The position numbers and the translations under genes are program-made. Source: an uncultured Porphyromonadaceae bacterium (GTDB lineage Bacteria > Bacteroidota > Bacteroidia > Bacteroidales > Muribaculaceae). Taken from it: 11,193 bases of DNA. Shown here in pieces: positions 7,587 to 11,193 of this stretch (position 1 is its first letter; each line of letters starts with the position of its first letter). The notes under the pieces were generated by a model. The model saw only the letters and a list, made by a program, of their open reading frames with translations. It did no database searches and was not told where the DNA came from. The stretch is taken from contig CAMWQY010000061.1 of assembly GCA_947176355.1 (NCBI GenBank), positions 1 to 11,193 of the forward strand, written 5' to 3'.

Positions 7587-9131
7587 ATGTCATACAAATA
7601 TATCCATATTATTTCATTGACAGCGGCATTTATTTCAATGCCACTGTCAATGAATGCTGATATAAACGAAGAGAGAGCAAAGCTGCAACAAGAAATGAAT
7701 GCTTTCCGTAAAGCAGCGAAGGAGGATCTTGAGTCTTTCCGTCAGAAGATTAATAAAGAATATGCAGAAGCATTGAAAGACCCGTGGAATAATATTAAGG
7801 TTTCTCCACCTATAGTCAAACCAAAAGAAGAACAGATTCCACCTGTAATTATAGATGACGAAAACACCGATCCTCTACCTATTAAGCCAAATCCTGTCCC
7901 CTACGACGAGATATTCGACGCGCCTCGCCCTACTCCTCAACCTCAGCCAATAGAACCGATACATGAAATAGTGAATGATCCTATCCCTATTAATCCCTTA
8001 GATGACACACCGGAACCATCCCTATTAAAAAAACTTGAATTCAGTTTCTTCGGGACTCCTGTTTCGGTCAGAATACCAACCGAACCTTTATTTAGATTGA
8101 AACATCTTGAAGAGAATGAAGTCAGCAACGTATGGGATAAATTAAGTAGCGACAATTATACAAATCTTTTGTATGATTGCCTTCAATTAAGAGACAACCT
8201 AAAATTAGATGACTGGCCATATCTATTGTTGCTCCAACAAGTAGGAGAAGAAGTCTGTGGCAAAGGGACTAACGAATCAGTCATTCTTACAGCCTACCTC
8301 TATTGCCAATCCGGATATAAGATGCGACTTGCATTCTCGAAAAATCAACTTCGAATGCTTTTCGCATCTGACCACACGATTTTTGACAATGGGTATTGCA
8401 TGCTTGATGGCACGAAATTCTATCTTCTCGGAGGTGGAGATGGCGATCTAAGTATCAGTGAGAAAGTTTTTCCCAATGAACAGAATTTATCTCTTTTGAT
8501 GAATCACCAACCTCTATTAGCTCTACAATCTTCACCGGCATCCAAGCATATTTCAACACGCAATACGGATATGGATATAAGCATAAATGCCAATACCAAT
8601 TTACTAAAATTGTATGATACGTATCCGGCCTCTATAGTAAATGACAATTTTATGACAAAATGGTCAATGTATGCAAATATGCCTATGCCGGAACACATAA
8701 AAAAGCAGTTATATCCAAAAATCAAAGAAAAAATTCAAGGGCTGGATAAATTGCAGGCGCTTAATAAAATTTTAAACTGGGTACAGACCGGATTTGAGTA
8801 TGAATATGATGATATAGTATGGGGAGGCGATCGTGCATTTTTTCCAGAAGAGTCTCTGCATTATCCTTACTGTGATTGTGAGGATCGTTCTATACTGTTA
8901 TCGAGAATTGTGCGCGACGTATTGAATTTACAATGTGTATTGGTTTATTATCCGAGCCATCTTGCCGCTGCTGTAGCAATTGATGAAGGAAATCCAACCG
9001 GTGATTACTTTGACTACAAAGGGAAACGATTTTTCATCGCTGACGGCACCATAATGGGATATGGAGCATCTGTCGGACAGACAATGAAAAATATGGATAA
9101 TAGCAAAGCCACCCTGATACTTCTTGATTAA
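7587..9131 (+). CDS. Exported transglutaminase-like cysteine protease with coiled-coil stalk
   Basis: A 514-residue protein with a signal peptide (hydrophobic 7-22, cut near MNA-DINE). An amphipathic helix (26-65, EERAKLQQEMNAFRKAAKE onward) ending in DPWNNIKV is followed by a Pro-rich, acidic linker (about 72-147), together a stalk that spaces the catalytic part from its anchor or partner. A middle domain (148-290) is followed by a transglutaminase-like region. The expected triad is present: Cys431 in CDCEDRS, His458 in PSHLAAAV and Asp486 in FIADGT. In bacteria this fold usually works as a protease or amidase rather than a cross-linker. The start lies 11 bases after the barrel gene, so the two are almost certainly co-transcribed and perhaps translationally coupled. 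A weak hairpin at 9171-9189 follows. Fold and triad are confident; substrate is unknown, with periplasmic proteins or peptidoglycan-linked peptides as possibilities. Confidence 0.9.
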   Translation: MSYKYIHIISLTAAFISMPLSMNADINEERAKLQQEMNAFRKAAKEDLESFRQKINKEYAEALKDPWNNIKVSPPIVKPKEEQIPPVIIDDENTDPLPIKPNPVPYDEIFDAPRPTPQPQPIEPIHEIVNDPIPINPLDDTPEPSLLKKLEFSFFGTPVSVRIPTEPLFRLKHLEENEVSNVWDKLSSDNYTNLLYDCLQLRDNLKLDDWPYLLLLQQVGEEVCGKGTNESVILTAYLYCQSGYKMRLAFSKNQLRMLFASDHTIFDNGYCMLDGTKFYLLGGGDGDLSISEKVFPNEQNLSLLMNHQPLLALQSSPASKHISTRNTDMDISINANTNLLKLYDTYPASIVNDNFMTKWSMYANMPMPEHIKKQLYPKIKEKIQGLDKLQALNKILNWVQTGFEYEYDDIVWGGDRAFFPEESLHYPYCDCEDRSILLSRIVRDVLNLQCVLVYYPSHLAAAVAIDEGNPTGDYFDYKGKRFFIADGTIMGYGASVGQTMKNMDNSKATLILLD

Positions 9132-9170
9132 TCAATCATTTATCCACAATTCGTTTGTCCTAATTCACAG

Positions 9171-9189
9171 AGCCTCAAAATCTTGAGCT
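9171..9189 (+). terminator. Weak hairpin after the transglutaminase-like gene
   Basis: CTCAA (9174-9178) pairs with TTGAG (9183-9187) around a 4-base loop, extended by AG/CT across a bulged C. It lies 40 bases after the stop codon and is not followed by a real T-tract, so termination here is possible but not convincing. Confidence 0.3.
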
Positions 9190-9204
9190 TTATAAATGCG
9201 TAGC

Positions 9205-9354
9205 TTTCTCTGCGTGCTCCAGCCGATGCGAAGCAGGCTGATTTCTCTGCGGGCTTGCTATAACCGAGTCGTGAAGCTATAATTGATCGTTAATAGTTTA
9301 TAGTTAATCGTCGAAAAAACTCTGCTCCTTTGCGACCTCTGCGTGATTTTTTTT
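9205..9354. repeat. Dispersed CTCTGCG-type imperfect repeats in intergenic DNA
   Basis: TTTCTCTGCG occurs exactly at 9205-9214 and 9242-9251, and CTCTGCGTG recurs at 9337-9345 within a run of CTCTGC, CTTTGCG and CTCTGCG words (9320-9343) ending in eight T residues. Between the first two copies a hairpin CAGCC/GGCTG (9220-9240) can form. No gene was found in this stretch. It looks like remnants of an intergenic repeat family rather than regulatory DNA. Confidence 0.45.
9290..9310. repeat. Three-unit imperfect heptamer tandem repeat
   Basis: TTAATAG, TTTATAG and TTAATCG follow each other without a gap. Each differs from the first at one base. Short heptamer arrays such as this arise by slippage; no function is implied. 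Confidence 0.5.
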
Positions 9355-9398
9355 AAGCAGAAAAAGATCATATTGAGAATATGCTATTAAGGTAAGGC

Positions 9399-9521
9399 AT
9401 GGCACTCAGGATTTTTAGAATAATTAGGAATCTTATAGGATTTTATAACACTTTGCCATTAATAGGATTTGAGTGGCGATTGTTATATCTAATGATAGGA
9501 TTTGATGAAGAAAAAGCATAA
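9399..9521 (+). CDS. Possible small protein of 40 residues with three Ile-Gly-Phe motifs
   Basis: The ORF starts ATG at 9399, two codons after an in-frame stop (TAA 9393), and ends at TAA 9519-9521. It begins MALRIFRIIRNLIGF and ends LMIGFDEEKA. The N-terminus is basic and amphipathic, the middle hydrophobic with aromatic residues, and the C-terminus acidic, so membrane association is plausible. IGF occurs at residues 13-15, 22-24 and 33-35, each time with the codons ATA GGA TTT. The strongest support is context: the stop codon overlaps the first base of a 10-bp hairpin followed by a T-tract, as expected for a gene's own terminator. No clear Bacteroidetes promoter is visible directly upstream, and I do not recognise the family. 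It could also be a chance ORF in AT-rich DNA. Confidence 0.4.
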   Translation: MALRIFRIIRNLIGFYNTLPLIGFEWRLLYLMIGFDEEKA

Positions 9522-9556
9522 TTCGCTCGATAAATTGAGCGAATATGGATTTTTTT
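9521..9556 (+). terminator. Intrinsic terminator upstream of lysS
   Basis: ATTCGCTCGA (9521-9530) pairs with TTGAGCGAAT (9535-9544), 10 bp with one G-U, loop TAAA, followed after a few bases by seven T residues (9550-9556). It ends the small ORF or the longer envelope transcript before lysS. Its 3' arm overlaps the likely -33 element of the lysS promoter. Confidence 0.75.
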
Positions 9557-9567
9557 CGTTAAATTTG
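9535..9567 (+). promoter_or_regulatory. lysS promoter, Bacteroidetes type
   Basis: TAAATTTG at 9560-9567 matches the TAnnTTTG -7 element exactly. The best -33 candidate is TTG at 9535-9537, 22 bases upstream, slightly long and incomplete. Transcription would start near 9572-9575, leaving a leader of about 35 bases. As usual in Bacteroidetes, no strong Shine-Dalgarno sequence precedes the lysS ATG; the leader is A-rich. Confidence 0.65.
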
Positions 9568-9607
9568 CAAGTTGATACAGATATAACTAAATAGAAAACT
9601 CAATATA

Positions 9608-11155
9608 ATGGCAAATCAAGAACTGAGCGAACAGGAAATCGTAAGACGCAACAGCATGCAGGCTCTCCGCGACCGCGGAATCGAGCCTTACCCGGCAGCA
9701 GAATATGTCGTGACTGGTCACAGCGATGAGATCAAGGAAAACTTCAAAGATGATGATCCGGAGCGCCGCGAAGTATGCGTGGCAGGACGCATCATGAGCC
9801 GCCGCATCATGGGCAAAGCTTCATTCGTTAGCCTTCAGGATGCTGAGGGCCGTATACAAGTATATGTAAGCCGCGACGACCTCTGCCCCGGCGAAGACAA
9901 AGACATGTATAATGTAGTATTCAAAAAGCTCCTCGACATTGGCGACTTCATCGGCGTAAAAGGCTACGTATTCCGCACCCAGACAGGGGAAATTTCTGTA
10001 CACGCACAGGAAATAACAGTGCTCAGCAAGAGCCTTCGTCCCCTTCCAATGGTCAAGATGAAAGACGGCAAGGCTTACGATGCATTCACAGATCCCGAAC
10101 AACGCTACCGCCAACGCTATGTCGACCTTGTAGTAAATCCCGGCATCAAGGAGATATTCCTCAAGCGCAACAAGATATTCAACTCCATGCGCCAGTATTT
10201 CAACGACCATGGCATCATGGAGGTGGAGACCCCTATTCTTCAGTCAATCCCCGGAGGCGCGGCAGCTCGCCCCTTCATCACACACCACAATGCCCTTGAC
10301 ATTCCTCTTTATCTCCGTATCGCCAATGAGCTTTACCTTAAGAGACTCATCGTAGGCGGTTTCGACGGAGTATACGAGTTTGCAAAAGACTTCCGTAATG
10401 AGGGCATGGACCGCACCCATAATCCTGAGTTCACCTGTATGGAGGTGTACGTAGCGTATAAGGACTATAATTGGATGATGAAGTTTGTGGAAAACATGCT
10501 TGAAAAGATTTGTCTTGACGTAAACGGCACTACGGATGTGCAGATCGGCGACAATGTAGTTTCCTTCAAAGCTCCGTTCCGCCGCGTGACCATGACCGAC
10601 GCTATAAAGGAGCATACTGGCTTTGACATCACCGGCAAGACTGAAGAAGAACTACGGGCTTTCTGCAAGCAGGAGAACATTGAAGTTGACCCAAGCTGGG
10701 GCAAAGGGAAACTAATCGACGAGATATTCGGAGAAAAATGTGAAGGCACATATATCCAACCTACATTCATCACCGACTATCCTATCGAAATGTCGCCACT
10801 CACAAAGAAACACCGCGACAATCCGGAACTTACCGAACGTTTCGAACTTATGGTCAACGGCAAGGAACTCTGCAACGCATATTCAGAGCTCAACGACCCG
10901 ATCGACCAATACGAACGTTTCGTAGACCAGATGAACCTTGCCGACAAGGGTGATGATGAGGCTATGATCATCGACCATGACTTCATACGTGCCCTCGAAT
11001 ACGGTATGCCTCCTACATCAGGACTCGGCATCGGCATGGACCGTCTGACAATGCTCATGACCGGACAGACAGCCATCCAAGAAGTGCTCTTCTTCCCGCA
11101 GATGCGCCCGGAAAAGAAGCAAGTCAAGGCTGAGGCTGAAGAGGAAGGGAAATAA
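9608..11155 (+). CDS. lysS: Lysyl-tRNA synthetase, class II
   Basis: A 515-residue cytoplasmic enzyme that joins lysine to tRNA-Lys using ATP. The N-terminal helix ([15 protein letters not shown]) and OB-fold anticodon-binding domain (about 55-150, [19 protein letters not shown]) are followed by the class II catalytic domain. Motif 1 lies near 190-213 ([18 protein letters not shown]), motif 2 at 262-281 ([20 protein letters not shown]) and motif 3 from 472 ([15 protein letters not shown]). The protein ends soon after FFPQMRPEK with a short charged tail. From memory, Bacteroides and Porphyromonas LysS are about 575 residues with an extra C-terminal domain, which is absent here; the 515-residue form is close to the usual bacterial length. 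Codons end in C or G far more often than in the upstream envelope genes, fitting high expression. It has its own promoter and is followed 2 bases later by the next gene. Confidence 0.98.
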   Translation: MANQELSEQEIVRRNSMQALRDRGIEPYPAAEYVVTGHSDEIKENFKDDDPERREVCVAGRIMSRRIMGKASFVSLQDAEGRIQVYVSRDDLCPGEDKDMYNVVFKKLLDIGDFIGVKGYVFRTQTGEISVHAQEITVLSKSLRPLPMVKMKDGKAYDAFTDPEQRYRQRYVDLVVNPGIKEIFLKRNKIFNSMRQYFNDHGIMEVETPILQSIPGGAAARPFITHHNALDIPLYLRIANELYLKRLIVGGFDGVYEFAKDFRNEGMDRTHNPEFTCMEVYVAYKDYNWMMKFVENMLEKICLDVNGTTDVQIGDNVVSFKAPFRRVTMTDAIKEHTGFDITGKTEEELRAFCKQENIEVDPSWGKGKLIDEIFGEKCEGTYIQPTFITDYPIEMSPLTKKHRDNPELTERFELMVNGKELCNAYSELNDPIDQYERFVDQMNLADKGDDEAMIIDHDFIRALEYGMPPTSGLGIGMDRLTMLMTGQTAIQEVLFFPQMRPEKKQVKAEAEEEGK

Positions 11156-11157
11156 TC

Positions 11158-11193
11158 ATGGAGACTAAAGACCACATATCGAAAGTAGCCGTT
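11158..11193 (+). CDS. gpsA: Start of next gene, probably glycerol-3-phosphate dehydrogenase, cut by window end
   Basis: Twelve codons are visible (METKDHISKVAV), starting 2 bases after the lysS stop, so the genes are co-transcribed. In Bacteroides relatives lysS is commonly followed by gpsA and pgi. A short N-terminal lead ending in KVAV is what precedes the GGG-type Rossmann loop of GpsA, which would begin just past the window. GpsA reduces dihydroxyacetone phosphate to sn-glycerol-3-phosphate for phospholipid synthesis. The assignment rests on gene order and 12 residues only. Confidence 0.5.
   Translation, partial: METKDHISKVAV

Noticed and set aside
9435..9503. ATAGGATTT triplicate as an operator array
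   Set aside because: All copies are in frame and encode the same tripeptide in one ORF, with irregular spacing; coding is the simpler reading, though not proven.
9821..11175. Several minus-strand ORFs of 100-130 codons opposite lysS
   Set aside because: They are shadows of the well-supported lysS frame with its strong codon bias; none has a recognisable domain.
1..11193. CRISPR array, tRNA, rRNA, insertion sequence or integrase
   Set aside because: No regularly spaced direct repeats, cloverleaf, transposase motif or terminal inverted repeats were seen on either strand.

Overview
The window looks like a Bacteroidales chromosome segment, probably Muribaculaceae or a close relative. The clues are two promoters of the Bacteroidetes type (TTTG, about 20 nt, TAnnTTTG), envelope protein families typical of gut Bacteroidetes (WG-repeat/caspase, PEGA plus outer-membrane barrel, transglutaminase-like with a Pro-rich stalk), and lysS directly followed by a gene that is probably gpsA. 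All genes supported here are on the + strand. The family-level placement is an inference from memory.

Region 1 (1-2528) is a long exported protein with WG repeats, a highly charged coiled coil and a C-terminal caspase-like (peptidase C14) domain with an intact His/Cys dyad. Region 2 (2529-3078) is a 550-base stretch without a credible gene. It is not empty: a good Bacteroidetes promoter at 2644-2675 leads into an RNA of about 350 nt with several hairpins, a long irregular rod resembling 6S RNA (2798-2992), competing alternative helices, and a T-tract at 3022-3028, 50 bases before the next start codon. It could be a free-standing RNA (6S-like or Bacteroidales-1-like) or a switchable leader for the genes downstream.

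Region 3 (3079-9131) holds four genes with N-terminal export signals. They are a small LPP20-like protein of unknown function, a large protein with LPP20-like, helical, Ig-like and two NTF2-like parts, a PEGA-repeat protein ending in a predicted outer-membrane beta-barrel, and a transglutaminase-like cysteine protease with an intact Cys-His-Asp triad. Gaps of 114, 42 and 11 bases suggest a shared transcript. Together with the caspase protein they look like an uncharacterised periplasm/outer-membrane module with two predicted cysteine peptidases. The function is unknown.

Region 4 (9132-9607) carries short imperfect repeats, a 40-codon small ORF with three Ile-Gly-Phe motifs that stops exactly at a strong intrinsic terminator, and the lysS promoter. 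Region 5 (9608-11193) is lysS, visibly richer in G+C-ending codons than the envelope genes and without the C-terminal extension I associate with Bacteroides LysS, followed 2 bases later by the first 12 codons of a probable gpsA.
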